A DNA stretch of 64,000 bases from Nonomuraea glycinis (GCF_014646515.1 NZ_BMNK01000004.1:176719-240718); one strand, 5' to 3'; counted from the stretch's first letter, positions 36,451 through 46,198 are shown. Notes: a model not told the origin generated them from the letters alone. Program-made: numbers and translations.

Positions 36451-36453
36451 CGG

Positions 36454-38958
36454 TCACAGGGCGGCCTGCTCGACCACGGCGGCCCAGCGCTCCAGCAGGA
36501 GCTGGGCGCTGTCCACGTCGGAGGCCTCGGCCCACAGGTCGGTGACGGGTTCGGTGGCGGCGGGCAGGATGAGCACCCAGCTTCCGTCGTCCCCCACCAC
36601 CCGCACCCCGTCGGTGGTGTCGATATGGTAGCCCTCGGCGGCGGACTCGGCCGCCTCGATGACCGAGCGCATCACCGCCCCCTTGGCCTTCCACTGCGTG
36701 GGGATCGCCCGCTTGAGCAGCTTGGCCTCGGGGATCCTGGCGTCGATCTGGCTGAGCGAGAGCCGGGTGCGGGCGACCAGCCCAAGCAGGCGCATGAACG
36801 CGGCCAGCCCGTCCAGCGCGGGACTGAACTCGGGCACCACGAAGCCGCCCCTGCCGTCCCCGGCGAAGATCATGCCGGGACCGCCGGCGGCGGAGGTGAG
36901 AGCGTCGACCGCGGTGGAGGTCCACTGCACCTCCACACCGTGGAAGCGGCAGACCTGCTCGGCGACCCGGGTGGTGGTGACCGGCAGCGCCACCCGGCCG
37001 CCCCGGCGCTCGGCGGCCACCAGGTCGAGCACCACGAGCAGGGCGCGTTCCTCGCTGATGAACTGCCCCATCTCGTCCACCAGCGCGACCCGCTCGCCGA
37101 CCGGGTCGAAGCGGACGCCGAAGGACGCCCGTGAGGAGCTGACCAGCTCCGACAGTCGCTGCAGGTCGCGGCGGCGCTCGGCGAGCGTCTCCGTGGGCGA
37201 CAGGTCGTCCAGGACGGCATTGACGGTGAGCACCTCGATGCCCGCGCGTCCGAGCAGCCTGGGCAGGACCAGCGAGGAGGTGCCGCCGGCGCAGTCGACC
37301 ACGACCTTCATGTCCCTGACGCCGGTCATGTCCACCCGGCGCAGCAGCTCGTAGGTGTAGTCCTCGACGGTCCTGGACGGGTAGGTGAGCTCGGCGATCT
37401 CGCCGGGGAAGGCGCGGCGGAACTCCTGGCGGGAGAAGACGCGCTCCAGCTTGCGCTGGGCGGCGGGCGGCAGGTCGGCGCCCCGGTCGTCCATGATGAC
37501 GATGTCGACGCTCTGCGGGTCGCCGGCGGTCGTGCGCAGCGCGATGCCGCCCGCGGCGGTCCCCCGCGAGGAGTGGAAGCGGGCCACCGGCAGCGGCGCG
37601 GCCTCCAGGTCGAGCACGTTGATGGCGCTGGCGGTGAGCGCGCTGATCACGGCCCGCTTCAGCGCCCTGGCGGCCAGCGAGGCGTCCCGGGAGGTGACGA
37701 CGCGCTCGCCCTTCTTCAGGGTGGTGGCGTAGGCGCTGGCCAGCCGCACGCACAGCTCGGGGGTGATCTCCACGTTGACCAGGCCGCTGACGCCGCGCCG
37801 GCCGAACAGGCTGCGCTGGCCGCGCGACTCCCAGATGACGCTGGTGTTGACGACCGCGCCCGCCTCGATGGTCTTGAACGGGTAGACCCGCACCCCGCTG
37901 GAGACGTACGCCTCCGCCTCGATGACGCATTCGTCGCCGATGACGGCGTTCTCCTCGATGCGGGCGCCGCGCATCACGTCGGTGCTCTTGCCGATCACGC
38001 AGCCGCGCAGGTGGGCGCCGGGGCCGAGGTAGACGTTGCTGTGCACGATCGCGCGGTGCAGGAAGGCGCCCTCGCGGACCACGGCGTTGTTGCCCAGGAC
38101 GGTGTACTCACGCAGCTCGGCGCCGCCCTCGACCTTGGCGTACTCCCCGATGAACAGCGGGCCCTTGAGCACCGCGTCGGGCTCGACGGAGGCCGAGGCG
38201 GCCACCCAGACGCCGGGCGACAGCTCGAAGCCGCCGATGTCCAGCCTGACCTCGCCGGACAGGGCGTCGGCCTGGGCCTTGAGGTAGCTCTCGTGGGTGC
38301 CGACGTCCTCCCAGTAGCCGTCGGCGACGTAGCCGTAAATGGGGGCGCCGCGTTCGAGGAGCGCGGGGAAGACGTCGGAGGCCCAGTCGACGGACTCCCC
38401 GGCGGCCACCTCGTTCAGGACCTCCGGCTCCATGATGTAGATGCCGGTGTTGACGGTGTCGGAGAAGACCTGGCCCCAGGTGGGCTTCTCCAGGAAGCGC
38501 TGCACCCGGCCGAGCTCGTCGACGATGATGATGCCGAATTCGAGCGGGTTGGGAACGCGCTTCAGCCCGATGGTGACCAGAGCCGAGTTCTCTCGATGAA
38601 ACCGGATCATGTCCGTGAGATCGATGTCCGTCAGGGCGTCGCCGGAGATGACGAGGAACGGCGCGTCGTGCAGGCGGTCGGCGGCGTTCTTCACGCTGCC
38701 CGCCGTGCCCAGCGGGATGTCCTCGGTGGCGTACTCCAGGCGCATGCCCAGCTCGTCGCCGTCGCCGAAGTAGTTGCGCACCAGCGCGGCCAGGAACTGG
38801 ACGGTCACCACGGTCTCGGTGATCCCGTGCCGCTTGAGCAGCCGCAGGACGTGCTCCATGATCGGGCGGTTGACCACGGGGAGCAGGGGTTTGGGCTGGT
38901 TGGCCGTCATCGGTCGCAGCCGAGTGCCCTCACCGCCCGCCATGACGACCGCCTTCAC
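36454..38958 (-). CDS. Sugar-phosphate nucleotidyltransferase with degenerate phosphomannomutase-like domain
   Basis: The protein has 834 residues from GTG 38958, AAGGAG 7 nt upstream. Residues 1-235 are a GT-A nucleotidyltransferase ([18 protein letters not shown], then [10 protein letters not shown]), residues 250-370 left-handed beta-helix repeats, and residues 385-830 an alpha-D-phosphohexomutase-like region. The mutase loops look broken: where TASHNP with the phospho-Ser should be (encoded near 37540-37580) it reads [10 protein letters not shown], and the metal loop DGDGDR is replaced by RFDPVGERV (near 37081-37120). Annotated relatives are called mannose-1-phosphate guanylyltransferase. 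Likely GDP-mannose supply for glycans or lipids; the sugar is inferred. Confidence 0.83.
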   Translation of the reverse strand: MKAVVMAGGEGTRLRPMTANQPKPLLPVVNRPIMEHVLRLLKRHGITETVVTVQFLAALVRNYFGDGDELGMRLEYATEDIPLGTAGSVKNAADRLHDAPFLVISGDALTDIDLTDMIRFHRENSALVTIGLKRVPNPLEFGIIIVDELGRVQRFLEKPTWGQVFSDTVNTGIYIMEPEVLNEVAAGESVDWASDVFPALLERGAPIYGYVADGYWEDVGTHESYLKAQADALSGEVRLDIGGFELSPGVWVAASASVEPDAVLKGPLFIGEYAKVEGGAELREYTVLGNNAVVREGAFLHRAIVHSNVYLGPGAHLRGCVIGKSTDVMRGARIEENAVIGDECVIEAEAYVSSGVRVYPFKTIEAGAVVNTSVIWESRGQRSLFGRRGVSGLVNVEITPELCVRLASAYATTLKKGERVVTSRDASLAARALKRAVISALTASAINVLDLEAAPLPVARFHSSRGTAAGGIALRTTAGDPQSVDIVIMDDRGADLPPAAQRKLERVFSRQEFRRAFPGEIAELTYPSRTVEDYTYELLRRVDMTGVRDMKVVVDCAGGTSSLVLPRLLGRAGIEVLTVNAVLDDLSPTETLAERRRDLQRLSELVSSSRASFGVRFDPVGERVALVDEMGQFISEERALLVVLDLVAAERRGGRVALPVTTTRVAEQVCRFHGVEVQWTSTAVDALTSAAGGPGMIFAGDGRGGFVVPEFSPALDGLAAFMRLLGLVARTRLSLSQIDARIPEAKLLKRAIPTQWKAKGAVMRSVIEAAESAAEGYHIDTTDGVRVVGDDGSWVLILPAATEPVTDLWAEASDVDSAQLLLERWAAVVEQAAL

Positions 38959-38961
38959 CGG

Positions 38962-39543
38962 TCACTCCTTCGTGGTCGCGGTGGTGAGCCGGCGCACCTG
39001 TATCGCATACAGCGCACCCGCCCACCAGTACAGGCCAGTTCCCCAGAGCGCGAACGCCCACCCGACAACGCGCGCTATATCGGCATACCACCCCGAGTGG
39101 GAGGCAAGGAAGAGCAGGGGGAAGGCGTACATGAGGTTGAACATGGCGGCCTTGCCCAGGAAATGCACTTGAAGCGCCCTATACCCATGCTTACGAAGCA
39201 CGGGGAAGAAACTCGCGACGAAGAGCTCCCGGCCCAGGATGATCACCACCAGCCACCACGGGATGACCTCCCGCACCAGCAGCGCCGCGATCGTGGCGAA
39301 CACGTAGAGCTTGTCGGCCGCCGGATCGATGATCCGCCCGAGCTTGCTGACCTGGTTGAACGCCCGGGCGATCTTGCCGTCGAGCCAGTCGGTGAACCCG
39401 GCGACCGCCAGGACCGCGATGGCCCACCCGTCCGCCCTCGGCCCCAGAACCAGCCAGAGGAACACGGGCACGCCGAGAAGTCGCAGGAAGCTCAGCAGGT
39501 TGGGAACCGTCCAGATTCGGTCCTCGGCGGAAGTTTCACTCAC
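38962..39543 (-). CDS. CDP-alcohol phosphatidyltransferase (PgsA-like)
   Basis: The protein has 193 residues with about five to six membrane helices. The family signature is complete: TDWLDGKIARAFNQVSKLG then RIIDPAADK, matching DGxxARx8Gx3Dx3D with all Asp residues. It transfers a phosphatidyl group from CDP-diacylglycerol to glycerol-3-phosphate or another alcohol. In M. tuberculosis the gene in this neighbourhood is pgsA2 (Rv1822). Its stop lies 3 nt before the nucleotidyltransferase start, so the two are co-transcribed. Confidence 0.87.
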   Translation of the reverse strand: MSETSAEDRIWTVPNLLSFLRLLGVPVFLWLVLGPRADGWAIAVLAVAGFTDWLDGKIARAFNQVSKLGRIIDPAADKLYVFATIAALLVREVIPWWLVVIILGRELFVASFFPVLRKHGYRALQVHFLGKAAMFNLMYAFPLLFLASHSGWYADIARVVGWAFALWGTGLYWWAGALYAIQVRRLTTATTKE

Positions 39544-39635
39544 GCAGCAGACCCTACTGCGTGAACTTCCAGCGCAGCGGTGCCGCGTCCGCCCGATCCG
39601 GCCACCCGCCGACCAACGCGCTCGGGCCCGTCAGG

Positions 39636-39719
39636 CCCACGCCCCGACCACACCTGTCAGGTCCGCCGCCCCCACTCCCGGCGTGCCGGTCCCACGCCCC
39701 GACGAGACCTGTCAGGTCC
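39636..39719. repeat. 29-bp direct repeat at the GNAT gene 3' end
   Basis: Two copies, 39636-39664 and 39691-39719, share CCCACGCCCCGAC, two differing bases and ACCTGTCAGGTCC; starts are 55 bp apart. The second copy covers the GNAT stop codon (39712-39714). Each includes ACCTG-T-CAGGT, a small hairpin that could serve as terminator. The 168-bp gap holds nothing else. Confidence 0.65.
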
Positions 39720-40461
39720 TGAGGAAGGTGTGGGTACGGCCGAGCTCGGCGAATCCGAGCCGGGCGTAGAACTCCCTGGGCCAGTCGTCGGCATCGGCGA
39801 CCAGAAAGATCAGCTCCCTGCCCGCCGCCTCGGCCAGCAGCGACCTTAGCAGCGCGCGGGCGTGGCCTCGGCCCCGGTGGCGCAGGCCGGTGTAGACGTC
39901 CTCGATCTGGGCGACGCCGTCGTGCACGTAGAGGTCGGCCCTGGCGGCGAGCTCACCGCCGGTGGCGCGCACGCCGCGGAAGCCGACCAGGTCGGCGCCG
40001 CGCAGCCGGGTCTCGACCCGTCTGGCGAGCTGCTCGATCGTCGACTCCGGGGCGTCCGGCAGGCTCTCGCGCCAGTGCCCGCGCAGCACGGGCAGCAGCG
40101 TCTCCAGGTCCAGGTGCTCGGCCGCCGGCACGCCTGCGGGCGGGTCGCCGCGGAACGCCATGACGAGGTTGACGGCGGGCTGGTAGCCGGCCGCGGTGAA
40201 CGCGGGCGTGAGAGCCGCGCCGAGCGCGTCGTCGTCCACCTCGACCAGGCGGTGCGCGCACCCGGCCAGAACCTCGTCGGCCGTCCGCAGCACCGTGGCG
40301 GGATCGCCCGCGCCCCACAGGATGAGCTTGTTGTCGTCGTAGGAGCCCGGATAGCGCTCGTCGAGCACGGCGAAGCCGCCGGGCACGTCGACGGCCCGGG
40401 GTGTCCTGCGGCGGGCGAACCCCCGCTGGAAGGCGAGCGCGCGGGTGAGCTCAGGCGGCAC
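39712..40461 (-). CDS. GNAT-family N-acetyltransferase
   Basis: The protein has 249 residues from GTG 40461, overlapping the trpF stop by 11 bp. The C-terminal half is a GNAT domain with the acetyl-CoA loop in DVYTGLRHRGRGHARALLRS (R-x-x-G-x-G/A pattern) and EFYARLGFAELG at the end. The N-terminal half, with WGAGDPATVL, is a degenerate second GNAT-like fold seen in many actinobacterial two-domain members. The acceptor is unknown. Linkage to trpF appears to be operonic only. Confidence 0.8.
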   Translation of the reverse strand: MPPELTRALAFQRGFARRRTPRAVDVPGGFAVLDERYPGSYDDNKLILWGAGDPATVLRTADEVLAGCAHRLVEVDDDALGAALTPAFTAAGYQPAVNLVMAFRGDPPAGVPAAEHLDLETLLPVLRGHWRESLPDAPESTIEQLARRVETRLRGADLVGFRGVRATGGELAARADLYVHDGVAQIEDVYTGLRHRGRGHARALLRSLLAEAAGRELIFLVADADDWPREFYARLGFAELGRTHTFLRT

Positions 40462-41038
40462 GGCGGGCCGCTGTGAGGAAGCGGGCGATGAGGGCGGAGT
40501 CCTTGACGCCCGGCGCGGTCTCGACCCCGCTGGACACGTCGACCCCCCACGGCCCGGCCGCGGCCACCGCCTCGGCCACGTTGGCCGGGTCCAGGCCGCC
40601 CGCGAGCAGCCACCGGCCGGTGGGGCGGCCGCGCACCGCCGCCCAGTCCCACGGCTCCCCCGAGCCGGGGCGCGGCGCGTCGACGATCAGCAGGCTCTCG
40701 TCGAAGGCGCCGCAGCGCAGGTCGGCACGCGCGTCGACGGCTCGGACGAGGGTGCGGCCCAGGTCCTTCAGCTCGGTGAAGTCGCCGTGCGGGTGCTTGC
40801 CGTGCAGCTGGATGCCGCGCACCCCGGCGGCCAGGGCGGCGGCCCGCACGGTGGCGGGGTCCTCGCCGCGGAAGACGCCGACGGTCAGCACCCGGTCGGG
40901 GACCAGGGCGGCGAGCTCGGCCGCGCGCTCCGGGCTCACCTGGCGGGGGCTCGCCGTCAGCACGAACCCGATGGCGTCGGCGCCCGCCTCGACGGCGGCG
41001 GCCACGTGCTCGGGCTCGCTCAGCCCGCAGATCTTCAC
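40451..41038 (-). CDS. trpF: Phosphoribosylanthranilate isomerase
   Basis: The protein has 195 residues and performs the Amadori step of tryptophan synthesis. Of two close GTG codons I prefer 41038 because GGAGGT lies 6 nt before it and abuts the one at 41044. Motifs: VKICGLSEPEHV with the catalytic Cys, DAIGFVLTASPRQVSP, LTVGVFRG, IQLHGKH, LIVDAPRPGSGEPWDW with the catalytic Asp and LAGGLDPANV. The fused trpEG lies 15 kb away, so trp genes are dispersed. It is followed by the overlapping GNAT gene. Confidence 0.93.
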   Translation of the reverse strand: MKICGLSEPEHVAAAVEAGADAIGFVLTASPRQVSPERAAELAALVPDRVLTVGVFRGEDPATVRAAALAAGVRGIQLHGKHPHGDFTELKDLGRTLVRAVDARADLRCGAFDESLLIVDAPRPGSGEPWDWAAVRGRPTGRWLLAGGLDPANVAEAVAAAGPWGVDVSSGVETAPGVKDSALIARFLTAARRAA

Positions 41039-41054
41039 GTACACACCTCCGACC

Positions 41055-41480
41055 CTAGCGGCGGCGGGAGGCCCCCGGCGACCACGCCCACAGCAGCATC
41101 GCGGTGATGAGACCGAACAGGATGACGCCGTTGGGCACGTGCGCGCTGAGCAGCTCCCAGGTGAAGTGCTGGGCCATCCCGACGAGGAACAGCCCGAAGC
41201 TGACCAGGGCGGGCCAGCCGGCGCCGCGGCCGGGCCGCCAGACGAGCACGGCGCAGATGATCTGCACCAGCGCGACGAGGTGGACGAGCATCCCGGCCAT
41301 CACGTGCGCCTCGCCCATCGCGCCGTCGGTGGACACCGACTGGCCGGCGAGCGAGGCCGTCACCACGAGGGTCACCGCCTGGGCGACGATGGCGACGCGC
41401 AGGGTGTACAGCAGGCCGGCGGGCACCGGCTTGGCGGGGGCGGTGCCGGGCCGGGCGTCCTGGGGGGCGGTGTCGTACAT
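41055..41480 (-). CDS. Four-helix membrane protein, function unknown
   Basis: The protein has 141 residues from ATG 41480, GGAAGGA upstream. Four hydrophobic segments are visible at about residues 22-42, 60-80, 88-105 and 112-132. There are no conserved enzymatic motifs. A His pair (AHVMAGMLVH and AQHFTW) in the helices recalls small haem- or metal-binding membrane proteins, but that is speculative. It ends 16 nt before trpF and may be co-transcribed with it. Confidence 0.65.
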   Translation of the reverse strand: MYDTAPQDARPGTAPAKPVPAGLLYTLRVAIVAQAVTLVVTASLAGQSVSTDGAMGEAHVMAGMLVHLVALVQIICAVLVWRPGRGAGWPALVSFGLFLVGMAQHFTWELLSAHVPNGVILFGLITAMLLWAWSPGASRRR

Positions 41481-41545
41481 CGTGGTGGTCCTTCCGGTGG
41501 TGCGATGAGGACCAACAGGATCGTCGCCGCGCCCGCCGCCGGTCG

Positions 41546-42244
41546 TCAGCCTGGCGGGCTATTCGCCGGTCCGCCACGCGGTGGACGCACCGGGCGGAAG
41601 GAGGCGTCGACCAGTCCGCTGCGGTGCGCGACCACCGCCGCCTGGATGCGGTTGCGCAGGCCGAGTTTCTCCATCGCGGCCGCGATGTGGGTTTTGACGG
41701 TGGTGACGCCGACGTGCAGCCTCTCCGCGATCTCCGCGTTGGACAGGCCGGTGCCCACCAGGGCGAGCACCTCCACCTCCCGCTCGGTGAGCCCGCGGGG
41801 GCCGGGCACGGCGGCCCGCTCCTCGGCGTCGAGGAAGCGCTCGACGACGCGGCGCAGCACGGAGGGCGCCAGGAGCTGCTCGCCGGCGTGGGCCCGGCGC
41901 ACGGCGTCGACCATGCGCTCCGGCTCGTCGTCCTTGACCAGGAAGCCGACGGCGCCGGCGCGCAGGGCGGCGTACACGTTGGCGTCCTCGGCGAACGTGG
42001 TCAGCACCACGATCCGGGCGCCGGGCCGGGCGGCGAGCACGCGGCGGATCGCCTCCAGGCCGTCGACCCTGGGCATGCGCAGGTCCATCAGGATGACGTC
42101 GGGCAGGTGCCGCTCGGCCAGCCGCACCGCCTCGGCGCCGTCGCCGGCCTCGCCGACCACCTCCATGTCGCTGTTGGCCTGCAACAGCATCCGCACGCCC
42201 GCGCGGACCAGGACCTGGTCGTCGGCGATGAGCACACGGATCAC
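41546..42244 (-). CDS. NarL/LuxR-family response regulator
   Basis: The protein has 232 residues. The receiver domain has DD at residues 8-9, the phosphorylated Asp54 in VILMDLRMP, Thr in VVLTTF and Lys in FLVKDDEP. The LuxR-type DNA-binding domain has LTEREVEVLALVGTGLSNAE and TVKTHIAAAMEKLG. Its GTG overlaps the kinase stop by GTGA, so the pair is translationally coupled. Targets are unknown; no transporter is adjacent in this operon. Confidence 0.9.
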   Translation of the reverse strand: MIRVLIADDQVLVRAGVRMLLQANSDMEVVGEAGDGAEAVRLAERHLPDVILMDLRMPRVDGLEAIRRVLAARPGARIVVLTTFAEDANVYAALRAGAVGFLVKDDEPERMVDAVRRAHAGEQLLAPSVLRRVVERFLDAEERAAVPGPRGLTEREVEVLALVGTGLSNAEIAERLHVGVTTVKTHIAAAMEKLGLRNRIQAAVVAHRSGLVDASFRPVRPPRGGPANSPPG

Positions 42245-43836
42245 GCGGCGCCCCTGGTGGCGGGCAGGCTGGCGGCCAGCAGCCAGCCGCCGTCCTCGAC
42301 GGGGCCGGCGGTCAGGGTGCCGCCGAGCGCCTTGACCCGCTCGCGCATGCCCGCCAGGCCCCGGCCGGAGGACGGCAGGCGCTCGATGCCGGTGGGCGGG
42401 CGGCCGTTGCGGATCTCGACGGCCAGGCCGTCGCCGTCGGAGCAGACGCAGACGCGGACCTTCGTCCCTGGTCCTGCGTGTTTGAGCACGTTCGTGAGGC
42501 CTTCCTGGACGATGCGGGCCGCCGAGGTCCGGGCGATGAGCGAGGCGTGGGCGGTGTCAGGGTCGAGGGTCAAGTCCACCACGAGTCCGGCGGCCGCCAT
42601 CCGCTCGGCCGACTCGCGCACCACGTCGGCGGGGTCGGCGAGCAGGCCGGGCTGGCGGTCAGGGTCGCGCAGCAGGTCGATCAGCCCGCGCAGGTCCTGC
42701 AGCACCTGGTGGCCGGTCTCGCGGATGTCGGTCAGCGCGTCGGCGACCGGGCCGTCCGGCGCGGTGTAGCGGGCGGCGCTGGCCCGCAGCACCATGGCGC
42801 CGACGTGGTGGGCGACGATGTCGTGCACGTCGCGGGCGATGCGCTCGCGCTCGGCGAGCTGGTCGGCGCGGACCTGCGCCACGGTGAGCCTGGTCGACTC
42901 GCTCGCCCGCAGCCGTTCGGCCGCGGTGGCGGCCTGCTTGACGCCGAGGTAGCGGCCGATCGCGACCGGCGTGACCACCAGGGCGCACAGCACGGCGGCG
43001 CGGAACGCGGTCACCTCGGTGCCCGGCCCGACGACCGCGACGGCGGCGAGCACGCAGGTGGCGAGATAGGCGAGGGACGTCCAGATCCAGGAGGCCACCC
43101 GCATGGCGAACACGCCGAGCGCGATGAGGGTCAGGACCAGGCAGGTGTTGATCGCCTCGGTGAGGTAGGCGTCGGCGGCCACCAGCAGGACGGCCTGGAA
43201 CAGGAAGACCAGTCCGGGCAGCCGCCTGGAGACGCCGAGCGCCAGGCCGGCCGCCACGGCGAGCAGCCCGATGGTCCAGGCGGGCTGACCTCCGGAATGC
43301 CAGCTCGTCCAGGTGCTGAGCACGGTGTGCGCGACCCCGCCCGCGGCCAGGAGCACGTCCGGGGTGATGTCGCGGTGCTCCGGCCGGCCTGCCGATCCGC
43401 GCAGGTAGCCGCCGACGATCGCGGGGAACAGGGTGAGGCCGGCGGCGTACAGCCCCGCGTTGAGGGCCACGCCCGGTTCCGCCAGGTTGATCCCGGTGGC
43501 GATCCCGGCCACCCCCACGGCGACCGCGAGGGCGCGCCGGCCCGCGCTGTAGGCGGTGACGCCGACCGCCACGAGCAGCAGCATCTGCGCCGTGTTGGAG
43601 CTGAACGCCTCGATCTGGTCGGTGAGGACCAGGGCTGCCGACAGCCACAGGGCGGTCGGCAGCGGCCATCGCCGCACGAAACCCATCGGCGCGCCGACCA
43701 GTAAGGCCAGCGGCAGGACCGTGAGATGCGGCGGCAGGTCCGCCGTCCGCGCCTGACCGGACATCAGCAGGTCCAGGCCGACGCCGGCCGCGGCGAGGAG
43801 CAGATCGAAAGGCACGCCGCGCCAATGCCAACTCAT
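42241..43836 (-). CDS. NarL-type sensor histidine kinase (HisKA_3)
   Basis: The protein has 531 residues. Residues 1-300 contain about eight to ten membrane helices without a recognisable extracellular domain, so sensing is probably within the membrane. The HisKA_3 box is ERERIARDVHDIVAHHVGAM with His338. The ATPase part has IVQEGLTNVLKHAGPG (N box) and GRGLAGMRERVKALGG (G box). ATG 43836 has a TACCTT box 6 nt upstream and no ribosome site, so it may be leaderless. It is divergent from the methyltransferase gene. Confidence 0.87.
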   Translation of the reverse strand: MSWHWRGVPFDLLLAAAGVGLDLLMSGQARTADLPPHLTVLPLALLVGAPMGFVRRWPLPTALWLSAALVLTDQIEAFSSNTAQMLLLVAVGVTAYSAGRRALAVAVGVAGIATGINLAEPGVALNAGLYAAGLTLFPAIVGGYLRGSAGRPEHRDITPDVLLAAGGVAHTVLSTWTSWHSGGQPAWTIGLLAVAAGLALGVSRRLPGLVFLFQAVLLVAADAYLTEAINTCLVLTLIALGVFAMRVASWIWTSLAYLATCVLAAVAVVGPGTEVTAFRAAVLCALVVTPVAIGRYLGVKQAATAAERLRASESTRLTVAQVRADQLAERERIARDVHDIVAHHVGAMVLRASAARYTAPDGPVADALTDIRETGHQVLQDLRGLIDLLRDPDRQPGLLADPADVVRESAERMAAAGLVVDLTLDPDTAHASLIARTSAARIVQEGLTNVLKHAGPGTKVRVCVCSDGDGLAVEIRNGRPPTGIERLPSSGRGLAGMRERVKALGGTLTAGPVEDGGWLLAASLPATRGAA

Positions 43837-43964
43837 GAGGTAAAGGTATCCAGGTCAAGCCCCGGGACAGTCCTCCGGAAGAGGGATGCCGTCTCCTCCT
43901 TGTGGCCGGAGCTCCGCCCCCTGGATGGACGCAGCATCGGATCTTTACCCATACCGTCAATGAC

Positions 43965-44579
43965 ATGTCGAACGACAGCGCACTGTTCCTCGGCCAGTTC
44001 CTGCGGGCGCCGGCCAGCATCGGCGCCATCGCCCCCAGCTCTCAGCGCCTGGCGGCGGCGGTCTGCGCGCCGGTGCCCGAGCGCGGTGAGCCGACCGTGG
44101 TCGAGCTGGGCCCCGGTACGGGCCCGTTCACGCTGGAGATCCAGCGCAGGCTGGGAGAGCGTGGCCATCACCTGGCGGTGGAACTCAACGAGCCGATGGC
44201 GAAGATCCTGGCAGCGCGCTTCCCCAAGGTCGACGTGGTGCACGGGGACGCCGCCGAGCTGACCGAGATGCTCGCGGAGCGGGGACTGCGCCAGGCGGAC
44301 GTGGTGGTCAGCGGCCTGCCGTGGGCGGCCTTCCCCCGGGAGTTGCAGCGCGGGCTGCTGAGCGCGGTCACCTCGGCGATGAATCCGTCGGGCGCCTTCA
44401 CCACGTTCTCCTACGTGCACGCGATTCCGCTGGCGCGGGCCCGCCGCTTCCGCGCGCTGCTGGCCGACCGGTTCGAGGAGGTCGTGGCCGGGCGGACGGT
44501 GTGGCGCAACGCGCCTCCGGCGTTCGTCTTCCACGCACGCCGCCCTCGGCCCGCGACGGATTCTCCTACGATGACGTAA
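43965..44579 (+). CDS. SAM-dependent methyltransferase (PmtA / KsgA-like fold)
   Basis: The protein has 204 residues. ATG 43965 is preferred over 43902 because TACCGT (43952-43957) ends 7 nt before it, another likely leaderless start. SAM motif I is VVELGPGTGPFTLEI, and VDVVHGDAAEL and VVSGLPWAAFP follow; the latter resembles the phospholipid N-methyltransferase and rRNA dimethylase group. FSYVHAIPLARARRFRALL is typical of the PmtA-like members. The substrate is probably a phospholipid but this is inference. The stop overlaps the acyl-CoA dehydrogenase start (TAATG). Confidence 0.8.
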   Translation: MSNDSALFLGQFLRAPASIGAIAPSSQRLAAAVCAPVPERGEPTVVELGPGTGPFTLEIQRRLGERGHHLAVELNEPMAKILAARFPKVDVVHGDAAELTEMLAERGLRQADVVVSGLPWAAFPRELQRGLLSAVTSAMNPSGAFTTFSYVHAIPLARARRFRALLADRFEEVVAGRTVWRNAPPAFVFHARRPRPATDSPTMT

Positions 44580-45760
44580 TGGACTTCTCCCTCCCCGAGA
44601 GCGCCGTCGCGGTGCAGCGCGGCATCGGCGACATCTGCTCCCGGTACGACCTGGACTACTGGCAGCGCTGCGAGAGCGACAAGCGCTGGCCCGAGGAGGT
44701 CTGGGCGGAGCTCGGCAAGGGCGGCTGGCTGGGCCTGGCCGTGCCGGAGGAGTACGGCGGCGGCGGGCAGGGCCTGCTGGAGCTCGCCGTGGCCACCGAG
44801 ACGATCGCGGCCTCGGGCGCGGCGGGCGGTTCGGCTTTCACGTACGTGCTCACGCCCGGATTCGGCGCGCTGACCCTGGCCAGGCACGGCACCGAGGAGC
44901 AGCGGGCGGAGCTGCTGCCGCGGCTGGCCACCGGCGAGGTGGAGACCTGCTTCGCGCTGACCGAGCCGGACGCCGGGTCCAACTCACTGGCGATCACCAC
45001 GTCGGCCCGCCGCGACGGCGGCGACTACGTGATCAACGGCCAGAAGATCTGGATCACCGGGGTGCAGCGGGCCACCTGGATGCTGCTGGTCACCAGGACG
45101 ATCCCGGCGGCCGAGGCCAAGCCGCGCACCAGCGGGCTGACCGTCTTCCTGGTCAACGTGCCGGAGGCGGTCTCGACCGGGCGGCTGTCCTACCAGCCGA
45201 TCCCGAAGATGGGCGCCAACACCACCCCGTCCAACATGGTCTTCATCGACGACCTGCGGGTGCCCGCCACCAGCGTGGTCGGGCAGGTCGACGAGGGCGC
45301 GGCGGTGCTGTGGGACATCCTCAACCCGGAGCGCATCCTGCTGGCGGCCTCCGCGCTGGGCGGGGCCGAGGTGGCGCTGCGGGTGGGCGTCGCGTACGCC
45401 AAGGAGCGCGAGGTGTTCGGCCGCCCGATCGGCGCGAACCAGGCCATCGCGTTCCCGCTGGCCCAGGTCAAGGCCAAGATCGAGCTGGCCCGGCTGATGA
45501 TCTACAAGGCGGCCTGGTCGTTCGACCGGCGGCTGCCGTGCGGCACCGAGGCCAACATCGCCAAGCTGACGGCCTCGCAGGCGGCGTGGGAGGCGGCCGA
45601 CGCGGCGTTCCAGACGCACGGCGGCATGGCCTACTCACTGGAATACCCCGTTGCCAGACTGCTCACCGACGCCCGGATCGGGAAGGTCGCACCTGTGACG
45701 GAGGAGCTGCTGCTCAACTTCCTCGCGACCCAGGTGCTGGGTCTGCCCCGCAGTTTCTGA
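44579..45760 (+). CDS. Acyl-CoA dehydrogenase
   Basis: The protein has 393 residues from ATG 44579, coupled to the methyltransferase. Motifs in order: GLAVPEEYGGGGQGLLE, CFALTEPDAGSNSLAITT at the FAD site, YVINGQKIWITG, GRPIGANQAIAFPLA, and QTHGGMAYSLEYPVARL near the C-terminus. The catalytic base is expected near residues 245 or 370 depending on class and cannot be placed reliably. It oxidises an acyl-CoA with transfer to ETF. No other beta-oxidation gene is beside it, so the chain length is not predictable. Confidence 0.88.
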   Translation: MDFSLPESAVAVQRGIGDICSRYDLDYWQRCESDKRWPEEVWAELGKGGWLGLAVPEEYGGGGQGLLELAVATETIAASGAAGGSAFTYVLTPGFGALTLARHGTEEQRAELLPRLATGEVETCFALTEPDAGSNSLAITTSARRDGGDYVINGQKIWITGVQRATWMLLVTRTIPAAEAKPRTSGLTVFLVNVPEAVSTGRLSYQPIPKMGANTTPSNMVFIDDLRVPATSVVGQVDEGAAVLWDILNPERILLAASALGGAEVALRVGVAYAKEREVFGRPIGANQAIAFPLAQVKAKIELARLMIYKAAWSFDRRLPCGTEANIAKLTASQAAWEAADAAFQTHGGMAYSLEYPVARLLTDARIGKVAPVTEELLLNFLATQVLGLPRSF

Positions 45761-46198
45761 CCGTCGCCCCTGCCCGCCCGCCGCCCGTCGTCGCCGATCC
45801 GCATGCCTCGGCCGGAGGGGAATCCCTCTCGCGCGCCTCCTCGGCCTCGGCCTGGTTCACCTACCTCCGCATGGGAGGGTGAGCGACCTCCTCTGTGTTC
45901 GGGTGGCCGGCCGGGCGTCGTCGGGCCGCTGCTTCGTCCCCCGGGGCAGCGTTCTCGGCCTCGGCTGACAGGCCCGCCGCGTGCGCGTGCCGGCGCCCTT
46001 GGTGACCAGCCACTTCTTTGTCGTGCATGGGTTTGCGCCTACCCTCGGCACGCGGGTGAAACCACCGCTCAGCAGAAGGCCGCGGGCCGCTTCTCGCGCG
46101 GGCGCGAGGCACGGCGACAGACGCGGCCGGCCGGCCGGCCGGGGCGCAAGGCGGCCGGGGCGCGGGGCGGCCGGGGCGCGGGAAACCCGGCGCTCAGC
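45761..46198. other. 438-bp gene-free convergent region
   Basis: The region lies between the stops of the acyl-CoA dehydrogenase and the HSL-type hydrolase. It is GC-rich with irregular codon bias in every frame. It contains a run of alternating GGCC (46124-46142) and a 16-bp triple repeat (46136-46183). I see no convincing gene, RNA or mobile element. Confidence 0.55.
46136..46183. repeat. 16-bp tandem repeat, three copies
   Basis: CGGCCGGGGCGC followed by four variable bases occurs at 46136, 46152 and 46168, directly in tandem. The array ends 16 bp before the stop codon of the HSL-type hydrolase (46199). It is preceded by a (GGCC)n run. Confidence 0.7.
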
